Counted from the first letter of the stretch, positions 24,819 through 34,419 are shown. The stretch: DNA of 64,000 bases from Pseudaeromonas paramecii (GCF_039540575.1 NZ_BAABFC010000001.1:62001-126000); one strand, 5' to 3'. The notes: generated by a model not told the origin, from the letters alone. Translations and numbers: made by a program.

Positions 24819-26240
24819 ATGACAGTGCAACAGTTCCTCACCATCTTGTTGTCCCGCAAACGGCTGTTTGTGTGCGTATTTTTGGCGGTCTTGTCCCTGG
24901 TGGTGGTGGCTAGCCTGCTGATGCCCAAAAAGTATCTGGCGCAGGCGGTGATTGCCGTGGATGCAGGTAATGCCGATCCCGTTACCTTGAACGTGGCCAA
25001 CCTGATGTCGGGTCAGAATCAAAACTATCTGGGCACCCAGGCCAGCATGCTGGCCAGCCATAACAGCGCTCGTAAGGTGGTTCAGGCATTGAAGTTGACC
25101 AGTTTTCCTGCCATTCAGGAGAGCTACCGAGACAGTAATCCCGGGCCTGGCGACACCATTGATGATTGGCTGGCCAGCATTCTGCTGAGCAATCTCAGTG
25201 TGGAGCCCGGTAAGGGCAGCAGCACCCTGACCTTGAGCTACAAGGCAACAGATCCTCAGTTTGCCGCCGCCATCCTCAATGGCTTTGTGGATGCCTATAA
25301 GGCCGTGGTGGTGGACAGTCGGGTCGAGATGGCCAAGCAGAACGAGGCCTTTTTCCAGACCCAACTGGAAGAGCTCAAGCAGTCCATGGCGCAAAAGCAG
25401 CAACAGCTGGCGGATTATCAGCGGCAACATGGCTTGATCGAGGCGCCGGATGAGCGGCTGGATCTGGAAAATCAGAAGCTCAACTACCTGGCCAGTGAGT
25501 TGGCCCAGGCCCAGGGAGAGCTGACCACCGCCCAGTCTAAGCTCACCGAACTGACCAAGGGGTCGGCACCGGATGTGTTGGCCAACCCGGTGATCCAGCA
25601 GATGACCATACAGTTGGCACAGCAGGAGAAGCTGCTGAGCGAGTCGGCACAAAGAGAAGGGCCCAATCACCCCAGCTACAAGCAGGCGGCAGCCCAGGTG
25701 TCATCCACCCGCGCCCAGCTCAACAAACTCAAACGAGAGTACTCCACCATGATGCAGTCTCAGGTGGAGACAGCTCAGAGTCGCGTCAAGGCCTTGAACG
25801 CGCAACTGGAAGAGCAAAAGAAGACGGTGCTGGACATGAAGGGACAGCTGGCTCAGCTGGACATCATGCGGCGAGGGGTGGAGAACGCCCAGCGTAACTT
25901 TGACCTGCTGATGCAGCGCTGGTCTGAGTCCATGCTGCAGGCCAATGCCAGCATGACCAATGTGACCGTGCTGCAGCGGGCCATAGCGCCGGCCAAACCC
26001 GTGAGTCCGGTCTTGAAATTCAATCTGTTGATTGGTGCCATCCTGGCTCTATTCTGCGCAGCGGCGTTGAACTACGCCCTGGAATGGCTGGATCGTCGGG
26101 TGCGCTGTGTGGCGGATCTCGAGCGGGATCTGGCAATGCCTGTGCTGATCCAACTGGGTACTGAGTCTCACAAGTACAAAAGCAAATCTGGGCCGCTTTC
26201 CGTCACAGGTCGAGTGCTGAATCAAGAGGGAGCATGCTGA
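24819..26240 (+). CDS. epsF: Chain-length determinant protein EpsF (Wzc-N/GNVR)
   Basis: EpsF is the inner-membrane polysaccharide co-polymerase that sets chain length. The 473-residue product has an N-terminal Wzz-type membrane segment (about residues 15-37), a long periplasmic coiled-coil region (about 170-400, e.g. ELKQSMAQKQQQLADYQRQH), and a second membrane segment (about 410-430) after the proline-rich APAKPVSPV. There is no fused kinase; the partner kinase-like protein is encoded next door and overlaps by 7 nt. Confidence 0.92.
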   Translation: MTVQQFLTILLSRKRLFVCVFLAVLSLVVVASLLMPKKYLAQAVIAVDAGNADPVTLNVANLMSGQNQNYLGTQASMLASHNSARKVVQALKLTSFPAIQESYRDSNPGPGDTIDDWLASILLSNLSVEPGKGSSTLTLSYKATDPQFAAAILNGFVDAYKAVVVDSRVEMAKQNEAFFQTQLEELKQSMAQKQQQLADYQRQHGLIEAPDERLDLENQKLNYLASELAQAQGELTTAQSKLTELTKGSAPDVLANPVIQQMTIQLAQQEKLLSESAQREGPNHPSYKQAAAQVSSTRAQLNKLKREYSTMMQSQVETAQSRVKALNAQLEEQKKTVLDMKGQLAQLDIMRRGVENAQRNFDLLMQRWSESMLQANASMTNVTVLQRAIAPAKPVSPVLKFNLLIGAILALFCAAALNYALEWLDRRVRCVADLERDLAMPVLIQLGTESHKYKSKSGPLSVTGRVLNQEGAC

Positions 26241-27136
26241 TGGCGATTCATGACAGTACGGTCGCGACTTATACCCTGGTGGGTGCCCATGACGGTCCCG
26301 ATCAGATTGGACGGGTTGGCCACCTGCTGATTGCGGCCGGTAAGCTGACTGAACAGCAGGCCGGGCAGGTGGTGCGTCACCAGCAAGAGCAGGGGGGCAA
26401 GTTCGGTGAGGTGGCGCAGGCCTTGGGCTTCATCACGGCGGCCGATCTGGAACGGGTGCTGGCACAACAATTTGCCTACTCGGTGCTGACGCCAGGGGAG
26501 GGGGGACTGGACCCCAGCCTTTACATGGCCTTTACTCCCTTCGATCCGGACAAGGAAAAAATCAAGGGCTTACGCAGCCAACTGCAACTCAACTGGCTGA
26601 CTGCACAGAACAAGCGTCTGCTGCTGACGGGTGTCGATAGCAGTGTCGAACGGGCACAGTTGCTGGGTAACCTGGCCATTGCCTTTGCCCAGGCAGGCAA
26701 GCGAACCCTGATGATCGACGCCAACCTGCGGGATGGCGCCCTGCATCAGCTGTTTGGCCTGAGCAACGCCCGCGGTGTGGCGGACTATCTGGCCGGACGG
26801 GCTCAGCTGGGTGGACTGGTTCAGCCGGTGACTGTGCTGGAGAACCTCGCCTTACTAAGCCGGGGCGCCGAGGCCCCCAATCCCCAGGAGCTGCTCTCCC
26901 TGCCCACCTTGCCGCGGTTGCTGGAGGCGGTGGAGTCGGCATTTGATGTGGTGCTGATCAGCGGCGCGGATCTGCTGGATGCCTATGACAGCCAGATACT
27001 GGCGGCGTTGGTACCCGGTGCCCTGTGCGTGGCAACCGAGCGGCGAACTCGCCTCAAGGCGCTCAAGGCCATGCAGCAACGGCTGCAACTGGCACAATGC
27101 ACCCTGTTGGGTTGCATCTATCAGCATGCCAGGTAG
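26234..27136 (+). CDS. epsG: EpsG-like chain-length partner, predicted pseudokinase
   Basis: EpsG proteins are normally BY-type tyrosine kinases paired with EpsF. The 300-residue product keeps the family's N-terminal type-II-secretion-ATPase-like domain (IGRVGHLLIAAGKLTEQQAG to about residue 85) and the kinase fold, but key residues are lost: the Walker A position reads TGVDSSVERA (132-141) without GKS/GRS, Walker A' reads TLMIDANLR with Asn for the second Asp, and Walker B reads VVLISGAD. No tyrosine cluster ends the protein. It probably binds EpsF without phosphorylating it. The reading frame is intact. Confidence 0.85.
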   Translation: MLMAIHDSTVATYTLVGAHDGPDQIGRVGHLLIAAGKLTEQQAGQVVRHQQEQGGKFGEVAQALGFITAADLERVLAQQFAYSVLTPGEGGLDPSLYMAFTPFDPDKEKIKGLRSQLQLNWLTAQNKRLLLTGVDSSVERAQLLGNLAIAFAQAGKRTLMIDANLRDGALHQLFGLSNARGVADYLAGRAQLGGLVQPVTVLENLALLSRGAEAPNPQELLSLPTLPRLLEAVESAFDVVLISGADLLDAYDSQILAALVPGALCVATERRTRLKALKAMQQRLQLAQCTLLGCIYQHAR

Positions 27137-27143
27137 GTGAGAG

Positions 27144-28775
27144 ATGGACTTGCAGTGCAGCAGCCCTAACCGCGGCTCCCTTTCCCTGGCCGCCAGTGTC
27201 AGCCTGATGCTGGTAGCCATGCTGGGGGTCTACGGACCGTCCGTATATCGGCTCTATTTTGCCGAAGGGCAGAGTCTGGGTGGTAACACCAGCAGCATCT
27301 TGTTGTTGGTGGCACTGTTCTTATTTCTCTATGGGTTGCCGCGTCAGCTAAGCCGGCCGGCCCCCAGCCAGCCTTGGCTCGGCTGGAGCCTGGCGGCCCT
27401 GGCACTGCTGATGTATGTGGTAGGCAACCTGTTGCTGCTGCCCATGCTCACCGTCGGGGCCTTGATCCCCTTCTTGGCGGCGATTGTCTGTCTGCAATTG
27501 GGCTTGCCGGCCTGCCGTGCCCTCCTGCTCCCCCTGCTGCTCTTATTGTTTGTCATCCCGCTGCCCTATGTCATCACGGATGTGATAGTGCAGCCCATGA
27601 AGCAGCTTATCTCCATCGCTGCCGAGAATATCCTCTACTGGTTGGGTTACCCCGTGGCCCGCAGTGGTGTCCTCTTGACGCTGGGCGGATATCAACTGCT
27701 GGTGGCAGACGCCTGCTCGGGTATCAACTCCCTGTTTAGCCTGGAAGCCATCGCCTTGCTCTATCTGAACGCGGTGAAGCGGGAGTCAGGCTGGCGCAAC
27801 CTCATAATCGCCGTGCTGATCTTCCCCATCTCCATGCTGGCCAACACCCTGCGGGTGTTGATACTGGCCCTGATGACATATCACCTGGGCAATGATGTTG
27901 CCCAGGGCTTTATGCATGAGGCCTCCGGACTCTTGCTGTTCGCCCTGGCCCTGTTTGTCATCATCAGCCTGGATAGCCTGCTGGATCGCTGGTTCAAATC
28001 CCAACCGCAGTCGACCCAAGATGGCGAGCCGGTTCCTCACAACTCGGATGCCGCAGCGGCCGTGTCGTCGACTGTTGTTGCATCTGTACAGCGCTGGCCA
28101 TCGGCCATGGTGTTTAGCGCCTTGCTACTGATTACTGCCGGCACCTCACATCTGTTCATCGCCAATCGCACCCTGCTGGCACAGACGCATCGGCTGGATC
28201 TGGCCACCTTGGTGCCGACCCAATTTGCCGATTGGCAACAGCTCCCGGTGACCAACAGTCAGACCATACTGCCGGAGACTCAGGCTGCTTTGGACACCCT
28301 GTATGATCAGCAACTGGTGCGCACCTACAGCAACGGTCAGGGACAACAGATCATGTTGTCTATCGCCTACGGCCAGGATCAGTCCAATGATGTCTCTCAG
28401 GTACACAGACCCGAAATCTGTTACGTGGGGCAGGGGTTCGTCATCAAGCAGGCCGAGCCATTGACCTTGACTCTCGATGGCCAGAGGGTCATCGCCAAGA
28501 AGATGGTCACGGAGCAAGGGGCCAGGCACGAACCCCTTATCTACTGGATGCTGGTGGGGGACAAGACGGTGCACGCCGGCTGGCAGCGCAAGCTGCTGCA
28601 ACTGAGTTATGCCGCACAAGGGGTGATCCCCGACGGTCTGCTATTTCGCGTTTCCTCCATCGATCCGGAGGATAACCGGGCCTTTGCCCTGCAGGAGTCG
28701 TTTATTCGGGATCTGCTGGCGGCTATCCCGGCCTCTCAGCGTCATCTGTTGATAGGGCAAGGTCATGTACGCTGA
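27144..28775 (+). CDS. xrt: Exosortase (XrtA/XrtB type) fused to EpsI
   Basis: Exosortases are membrane cysteine transpeptidases that process PEP-CTERM proteins. The 543-residue product has about eight membrane segments with the catalytic triad visible: Cys in VADACSGINSLFSLEA near residue 192, Arg in ANTLRV near 235, and His in GFMHEASG near 256. A further hydrophobic helix near 315 leads into a periplasmic EpsI domain (about 330-543) with the hallmark SQVHRPEICY. EpsI is often a separate gene. Order relative to epsDEFG suggests the B subtype, unproven. Substrates are probably encoded at 19754 and 41835. Confidence 0.92.
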   Translation: MDLQCSSPNRGSLSLAASVSLMLVAMLGVYGPSVYRLYFAEGQSLGGNTSSILLLVALFLFLYGLPRQLSRPAPSQPWLGWSLAALALLMYVVGNLLLLPMLTVGALIPFLAAIVCLQLGLPACRALLLPLLLLLFVIPLPYVITDVIVQPMKQLISIAAENILYWLGYPVARSGVLLTLGGYQLLVADACSGINSLFSLEAIALLYLNAVKRESGWRNLIIAVLIFPISMLANTLRVLILALMTYHLGNDVAQGFMHEASGLLLFALALFVIISLDSLLDRWFKSQPQSTQDGEPVPHNSDAAAAVSSTVVASVQRWPSAMVFSALLLITAGTSHLFIANRTLLAQTHRLDLATLVPTQFADWQQLPVTNSQTILPETQAALDTLYDQQLVRTYSNGQGQQIMLSIAYGQDQSNDVSQVHRPEICYVGQGFVIKQAEPLTLTLDGQRVIAKKMVTEQGARHEPLIYWMLVGDKTVHAGWQRKLLQLSYAAQGVIPDGLLFRVSSIDPEDNRAFALQESFIRDLLAAIPASQRHLLIGQGHVR

Positions 28776-30051
28776 TGCGTTTGCCAGTCCGCTGGCCCCG
28801 CAGGCCTCACCCAGGGTAAGTAACTCTGTTTCTGAGTCTGTAATCTTTGCACTGGTGCTGGGCAGCATGCTCTATCAGATGAGCCTGTGCTTTATCAATA
28901 CGGTGGCATTTGGGGTCAGCGCCTCCCTGGTGATCCTGGTGGAGCTCTTCATCTACTTGGGTTGTTTGTGGTGCCTGCGTCGTGAGGTGCCCCACTACCT
29001 GGGGGCCTTTATTCTGCTGACCGCCATCAACCTGCTGCTGTTAAGCCTGCTACGCGGCTATCTGGATCCCAAGCCCTTTCGGGACATGATGATCGTCATT
29101 CTGTTTTTCTGGCTGGGCTGGGTATATGGCTCGGTACGACTGGTGAATAAGCTGATTGCGGTCTCGCTGGTATTGGCCATCCTGATGGGGGCCTTCGAGT
29201 GGCTGGCCCTCGACACCTATGTGAAGTTCTTCCACACCTTCTCCTACTTCGCCAACCAAAGCGGCATCGGTGCAGGAGGCAGTGGCGCCATCTTTGAGGA
29301 TCAGGCCCTGACCTTGAATGGCTTTCGCCCCGAAGGCATAGGTCGCACCATATTGCCTTGGGTTTTCGGCTCGCATCGCATCTCCTCCTTCTTTTTGGAG
29401 CCCATCTCGTTGGGCAACTATGCCACCCTGGTGCTGGCCTGGAGTCTGGCTCACTGGCGCCCGGGGGAGCGGCAGTATCTGTGGTTTATGGCCGGCTGCG
29501 GCCTGCTTATTGCTTATGCCGACTCGCGGTTTGGCCTGGTGGTGAGTGGTCTGCTGCTGGCAACCCGCTTTCTGGTGCCCCGCTGCCTGCTGCCGGCCTT
29601 TAGTCTGGCGCCCTGGTTGATGGCCACCCTGGTGCTGATCTATGCCGTCTACTTCTTTCATGGCACTTATTCAGACTCTTTTGTGGGACGTTTGACCAGA
29701 ACTGGTTTTTTTCTTGGCGAGTTTAGTGTTCGTGACTTGTTGGGTGCCCAGTCCCCCCTGAAGAACTACGGTGATATGGGCTACGCCTATGTGGTGTCGC
29801 GGTTTGGCTTGCTGTTTTGCCTGCTGGGCTGGTTTTGGCTGTGGCGCCTGCCCCTCAGCGGTCTGCCCGCCGAACGCTTTCGCGCCATGGCCTGTCTCTA
29901 TATGACGCTGATCCTCTCCATCAGCGGCACTTCCCTGTTTGCCTTGAAATCGGCCGGCCTGCTGTGGTTCATGTTTGGCTCGCTGTTGGCCTGTGCTGCT
30001 CATTCCTCTTCAGCCCAATCCGCTTCTGTCAGTAAGGACGCTAACCCATGA
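28765..30051 (+). CDS. Polytopic membrane protein, probable polysaccharide polymerase/ligase (Wzy-like)
   Basis: A 428-residue protein with about ten to eleven membrane segments and one larger loop (about residues 145-215, FANQSGIGAGGSGAIFEDQ), the layout of O-antigen polymerases and ligases. It carries the ISSFFLEPISLGNYATLVLAW stretch often seen in this group. It overlaps the exosortase gene by 11 nt and the next glycosyltransferase gene by 4 nt. With flippase and priming enzyme present but no other polymerase, it is the best candidate Wzy. Identity rests on topology and place. Confidence 0.72.
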   Translation: MYADAFASPLAPQASPRVSNSVSESVIFALVLGSMLYQMSLCFINTVAFGVSASLVILVELFIYLGCLWCLRREVPHYLGAFILLTAINLLLLSLLRGYLDPKPFRDMMIVILFFWLGWVYGSVRLVNKLIAVSLVLAILMGAFEWLALDTYVKFFHTFSYFANQSGIGAGGSGAIFEDQALTLNGFRPEGIGRTILPWVFGSHRISSFFLEPISLGNYATLVLAWSLAHWRPGERQYLWFMAGCGLLIAYADSRFGLVVSGLLLATRFLVPRCLLPAFSLAPWLMATLVLIYAVYFFHGTYSDSFVGRLTRTGFFLGEFSVRDLLGAQSPLKNYGDMGYAYVVSRFGLLFCLLGWFWLWRLPLSGLPAERFRAMACLYMTLILSISGTSLFALKSAGLLWFMFGSLLACAAHSSSAQSASVSKDANP

Positions 30052-31199
30052 GCCTGAAGGTGTATCACGTGGTTCGCCAATACCATCCCTCCATCGGTGG
30101 TCTGGAGGATGTGGTCTACAACATAGCCCAGCAGCAGTTGGCCGACGGCGCGCAGACCCCGGTCATAGTGACGCTGGATCGCCTGTTTTGTGGTGACGCG
30201 CAGCGTCTGCCTGCTCGGGAGATCCGGGAGGGCGTCGAGGTGATCCGGCTGCCGTATCGCGGCTCCAGCCGATATCCCCTGTGTCCCAAGGTGCTGGGCG
30301 TGCTGGGGGAGGCGGATGTGGTGCACGTTCATGGCGTCGACTTCTTCTTTGATTTTTTGGCCTGGACGCGGTTCTGGCACGGCAAGCCGCTGCTGGCCAG
30401 CTCCCATGGCATCTATTTCCACACCCCCTTTGCCTCTGGGCTTAAGAAGGTGTTCTTCAATACCGTCACCCGACTCAGCGCCTTGGCCTATCGCAAGATA
30501 GTGGCCACCAGTGACAATGATGGTCGTCTGTTCCGACAGATTTGCGCCGATAGCCGAGTGGAGGTGATAGAGAACGGGGTGAATCTGACCAAGTTCCGCC
30601 AGACTGCATCCCGGGAGCGCCTGCAGCCGGTGATCATCTATTTTGGTCGCTGGTCCGAGAACAAGGGCCTGCTGGAGACACTGGCGCTGTTTGCTTGTCT
30701 GCATCGTCACGCCCCCCAGTGGCGGCTCATCATCGCCGGTCGCGAGTATGACCATGATGCGGACGAGCTGAGCCGGCTGGCCCAAGAGCTTGGGGTGGCT
30801 GAGGCCGTCCAGATAGTGCCGTCGCCCAGCAATGCCGATCTGGCCGCCTTGATTGCGCAAGCCAGCTATTTTATCTGCCAGTCCCACCACGAGGGCTTTG
30901 GCCTGGCGGCCATTGAGGCCATGAGTGCCGGCCTCTATCCCCTGCTCAGTCACATTCCGCCCTTTGCCAAGCTGGTGGCGGCCACCGGACTGGGTCTCCT
31001 GTTGGGGCGCAACCAGGTTGAGGCCGATAGCCAGGCCATATTGGCACGGCATCAGGCGTTGGCCGTCGACTATCCTGCGGTGGCGCATCAATTGGTGCAG
31101 TCGGTGCAACCCTACAGCTGGGTCCAGACAGCCCAACGCTATCTGCAGCATTACCGTGATATGGCCAAAACAGATCACTCTATGGAGACAAGCCTATGA
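30048..31199 (+). CDS. Glycosyltransferase family 4 (GT-B)
   Basis: The 383-residue GT-B protein has an N-terminal acceptor domain with HPSIGGLEDVVYNIAQ and HVHGVDFFFDFLAW, and a C-terminal nucleotide-sugar domain (from IIYFGRWSENKGLLETL, about residue 190) with the E-x7-E motif HHEGFGLAAIEAMSAG near 285. It should add a sugar, donor unknown, to the lipid-linked repeat unit on the cytosolic face. ATGA-type overlaps with both neighbours. Confidence 0.9.
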   Translation: MSLKVYHVVRQYHPSIGGLEDVVYNIAQQQLADGAQTPVIVTLDRLFCGDAQRLPAREIREGVEVIRLPYRGSSRYPLCPKVLGVLGEADVVHVHGVDFFFDFLAWTRFWHGKPLLASSHGIYFHTPFASGLKKVFFNTVTRLSALAYRKIVATSDNDGRLFRQICADSRVEVIENGVNLTKFRQTASRERLQPVIIYFGRWSENKGLLETLALFACLHRHAPQWRLIIAGREYDHDADELSRLAQELGVAEAVQIVPSPSNADLAALIAQASYFICQSHHEGFGLAAIEAMSAGLYPLLSHIPPFAKLVAATGLGLLLGRNQVEADSQAILARHQALAVDYPAVAHQLVQSVQPYSWVQTAQRYLQHYRDMAKTDHSMETSL

Positions 31200-32203
31200 T
31201 GCGCTGGATGATGTTATGCAGCCTGATGCTACTGAGCCTGACGGCTCAGGCGGATTGTCAGACCGCTCGCCTGGCGCCCGGTGTCAACCTGGCGGGGGCC
31301 GAGTTCAATGCCAGCAAGTTGCCGGGCAAGCTCTACTTTGACTTTGTCTACCCCAGTACCACGGATCTGGAGTATTACGCGCAAAAAGGCTTTCGTCTGA
31401 TCCGCTTGCCCATCACCTGGGAGCGCTATCAGCCAACACCGTATGGCGCGCTGGATAGCACAAATCTGGCCCAGTTCCAGCGGGTACTGAGCTTTGCCGC
31501 CGACAATGACATCTGCTTGTGGCTGGATCTGCACAACTTTGGCAAATATCAGGGGGTATCTCTGGAGAAAACTGCCGATGCCAGTGCCAAGCTGCAGGAT
31601 TTTTGGCAGCAAATCGTCTCCGCTGCCGGGGACAAGCAGAACTATTTGGCCTTGGGGCTGATGAATGAGCCGGCGGCCCTGAGTCGCACCAATTGGTTCC
31701 ATATTGCGCAGAAGGCCGTGTTGGCGCTTCGCCGCGCAGAGATCACCAACCTCATGATTGTCTCCGGTGGCACCTGGAGCGGCGTGCATAGCTGGTTCAG
31801 CAGCTCAGCCACCGATCCCAGCAATGCCGAGCTGTTTGCCGGGTTTCAGGATCCCTTAAACAACATGGCACTGGATGTCCATCAGTACGCCGACAGCAAC
31901 TATTCCGGCACCAAGGTGGACTGCATCAGCAGTAGCCGCATGGACGACTTCTTGAGCAAGATCGCCAGCTGGGCGAGTCAGAACGACAAGCAGCTGCTGA
32001 TGGGGGAGTTCGGTGTCGCGGCACAAACCGACTGTCTGAGTGTGATGGAAGGGATGCTGACATCGATGAAGGCAGAGCCCTGGCGCGGTTGGACCTATTG
32101 GGCGGGCGGCCCCTGGTGGGGGACCTATCCCTTCTCCATTCAACCCAGCAATGGCGAAGACAAGCCGCAGATGTTGGTGATCGAACGGTCAATGATGGAA
32201 TAA
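31196..32203 (+). CDS. Exported glycoside hydrolase family 5 (cellulase-like)
   Basis: The 335-residue product has a signal peptide (about 1-20, ending LTAQA) and a GH5 barrel: RLPITWERYQP near residue 75, the acid/base Glu in LGLMNEPA near 158, HQYAD near 223, and the nucleophile Glu in LMGEFGV near 269. In an EPS operon such an enzyme usually trims or releases the polymer being secreted in the periplasm, as known for cellulose and alginate systems. The substrate is inferred to be a beta-linked backbone. Confidence 0.9.
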   Translation: MMRWMMLCSLMLLSLTAQADCQTARLAPGVNLAGAEFNASKLPGKLYFDFVYPSTTDLEYYAQKGFRLIRLPITWERYQPTPYGALDSTNLAQFQRVLSFAADNDICLWLDLHNFGKYQGVSLEKTADASAKLQDFWQQIVSAAGDKQNYLALGLMNEPAALSRTNWFHIAQKAVLALRRAEITNLMIVSGGTWSGVHSWFSSSATDPSNAELFAGFQDPLNNMALDVHQYADSNYSGTKVDCISSSRMDDFLSKIASWASQNDKQLLMGEFGVAAQTDCLSVMEGMLTSMKAEPWRGWTYWAGGPWWGTYPFSIQPSNGEDKPQMLVIERSMME

Positions 32204-32219
32204 ATGGCAGGAGGCCAGC

Positions 32220-32981
32220 ATGGAACAAGCGAGCATCAAGCACATCCTGGGCTACGCCATTTTTAATGGTACGGCCAACCAGTTGACCGCCGAGATTGAG
32301 TCCCGACTGGCCCGTCTGGGGCAGGTTTGCCTCTTCTATGCCAACAGCAATCTGATGCAGCTGTGGCACGGCGAGCAGGAGAGTCTGCGGCAGGAAAGTA
32401 TCGTCATGGCCAATGATGGTATCGCGCTGGATCTGGTGGCCAAGACCATCACAGGTAGCCGCTTTGTCGCCAACTTGAATGGCACCGATTATACCCCCCA
32501 CCTGCTCGCCACCAGTGCTCGCTGCAAACGGGTATTCCTGCTGGGCGCCAAACCCGGGGTGGCGGATCTGGCGGCCGTGCGGTTCGGTCAACTCGATGGT
32601 GTCAGTGTGGTGGGCACCGCCGATGGCTATGGCCAGATGGCCGATGAAGCTGCTTTGATTGAGCGGATCAACGAGTCAGGAGCACAGGTGCTGCTGGTGG
32701 CTCTGGGCAATCCCAAGCAGGAGGCCTGGCTACTGGCCCACCGTCATGTGCTCAAGGTTCCGCTACTGGTTGGTGTCGGGGCCCTGCTGGATTTTATGTC
32801 CGGCAACGTCAAGCGAGCACCAAGCTGGGTACAACGTATGCACCTGGAGTGGTTCTATCGCTTGCTGGGTGAGCCCGGACGGTTGCTGCGTCGCTATACC
32901 CTGGAGATGGGCCGGTTTTTCTGGCTCTGCTTTGCCTATGAGCGTCAACACCGTAAGGCAGGGCTGGCCAATGACGCATGA
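32220..32981 (+). CDS. WecG/TagA/CpsF family glycosyltransferase
   Basis: Family GT26 enzymes add a sugar (ManNAcA, ManNAc or glucose) to a lipid-linked intermediate. The 253-residue product shows the family blocks ANDGIALDLVAKTI, LGAKPGVADLAA, VLLVALGNPKQEAWL near residue 160 and VGVGALLDFMSGNVKRAP near 183. The ribosome site GGAGG is 10 nt before the ATG. It probably adds the second or a later sugar of the repeat. It overlaps in-frame candidates of the flippase gene by up to 11 nt. Confidence 0.92.
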   Translation: MEQASIKHILGYAIFNGTANQLTAEIESRLARLGQVCLFYANSNLMQLWHGEQESLRQESIVMANDGIALDLVAKTITGSRFVANLNGTDYTPHLLATSARCKRVFLLGAKPGVADLAAVRFGQLDGVSVVGTADGYGQMADEAALIERINESGAQVLLVALGNPKQEAWLLAHRHVLKVPLLVGVGALLDFMSGNVKRAPSWVQRMHLEWFYRLLGEPGRLLRRYTLEMGRFFWLCFAYERQHRKAGLANDA

Positions 32982-33030
32982 CAGCCAAGTGTTAACGGCG
33001 CCCATGGACGTGCAGCGGGGAAGGCGGGTG

Positions 33031-34320
33031 ATGAACATCAGAAAGCTGCTGGTGAAGGGGGTGATCCCGGCCGGACTGAAGATCTCCAATGCCGGTTTTG
33101 GCTACCTGACGACCCTGGTGGCTGCCTGGTTGTTGTCGCCGGCAGACTATGGCCTGTTTGGCACTGTCATCGCTTTTTCGTTGCTCTGCTCCTTTGCGCT
33201 GAGCTATGGCCAACCGGTGGCCATGATCAAGTTCTACAACGAGCGGCTGATCCGGTCCGGTGAGACCGAGGCTGATGGCCTGCTGAGCTGGTCAATGCTG
33301 GTTGGCAGCCTCTGCCTGTTGCTGTGTGGTGCCCTGGGCACCTGGTGGCTGTTTCATGACAAGACCGACTGGGGTGGCATGGGCGCCATTTTGCTGTTTT
33401 GCCTGCTGTTCTCTTTTGGTGAACTGATCGCGGTCGCCCTGCGGGTCAAGGAGCGTATGATAGCGGCCCTGGCGCCCAGGGACTTTGGCTGGCGTCTGTT
33501 GGTCATACTATTGCTGTTGGGCTTGTACCGGCTGGCATTGCCCACCAGTGCCCAGAGCCTGCTGTGGCTGATGAGTCTGTCGCTGCTGCCCTTTCTGCTC
33601 TATCAGCTGTTTTTGCTGCGCCCTCATCTGCGTTGGCTGCCGGTTCCCCCTCAAGCGTCCCAGTATCACAAGCGCTCCTGCTACTTCTGGGGGATAGTGC
33701 TCACCGGCCCTATCTTGACACAGGCGGGTACTCTGATCGTTTCCTCTTCCTTTGCCCTGGAAGCCTCCGGAGCGTACTTCTCTGCCGAACGAACCTCCAA
33801 CCTGCTGACCTTTTTGCTGGTGGCGATTCATATCGTGGTGGGGCCACGGCTATCCCGGGCCTTTGAGGAGCGGGACTTTGCCAAGACCCAGCGGTTGGTG
33901 GCTCTGTCGGCCTTGGCGGCCGGCAGTGTCTCGCTGCTGCTGTTTGTTCCTCTGGTGCTGTTTCGGGGTCAGGTGCTGGCCTGGTTCTCGCCAGAATACC
34001 GCTCTGAGGGGGATTTGTTGCTCTGGCTGGCCCTGGTGCAGCTGTTTAATGCCATGGCGGGGGTAACGGCCTTTTTCCTGCAGATGGCCGGCAAGGAGCG
34101 GTTGACCCTGTGGATCTCGGGCCTATTTACCCTGTTGAGCCTGGGATTACAGCTCTGGGTCGCCCGAGTCGGCAGCCTGGAGCAGATTGCCATGGTCTCG
34201 GCCGGCGTCTCTTTGCTGCTCAATGGCGCCTGTATCTATGCCTGTCGTCGTCTTACCGGCATAGATACCACAGCACTGGGGTTATTCCGTATCGGTAGTG
34301 GTTCATTCACTAAGAATTAG
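33031..34320 (+). CDS. Polysaccharide flippase (Wzx-like, MOP superfamily)
   Basis: A 429-residue protein with about twelve membrane segments. It starts ISNAGFGYLTTLVAAWLLSPADYGLFG, the typical opening of Wzx-type flippases that move lipid-linked repeats across the inner membrane. In-frame ATGs occur at 32971, 33004 and 33031; 33031 has GGGGAAGG about 8 nt upstream and starts the conserved part. It ends the block of GC-rich, tightly packed genes; about 100 nt of lower-GC sequence follows. Confidence 0.85.
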   Translation: MNIRKLLVKGVIPAGLKISNAGFGYLTTLVAAWLLSPADYGLFGTVIAFSLLCSFALSYGQPVAMIKFYNERLIRSGETEADGLLSWSMLVGSLCLLLCGALGTWWLFHDKTDWGGMGAILLFCLLFSFGELIAVALRVKERMIAALAPRDFGWRLLVILLLLGLYRLALPTSAQSLLWLMSLSLLPFLLYQLFLLRPHLRWLPVPPQASQYHKRSCYFWGIVLTGPILTQAGTLIVSSSFALEASGAYFSAERTSNLLTFLLVAIHIVVGPRLSRAFEERDFAKTQRLVALSALAAGSVSLLLFVPLVLFRGQVLAWFSPEYRSEGDLLLWLALVQLFNAMAGVTAFFLQMAGKERLTLWISGLFTLLSLGLQLWVARVGSLEQIAMVSAGVSLLLNGACIYACRRLTGIDTTALGLFRIGSGSFTKN

Positions 34321-34419
34321 CGACTGAACCACATCATTTATTTGTAGGTTAATGGCTGTAGATACCGTCAACCACTATGTCCATTCAGTGTGAATGGGTT
34401 CACTTTAAAGGGGCTGAAC

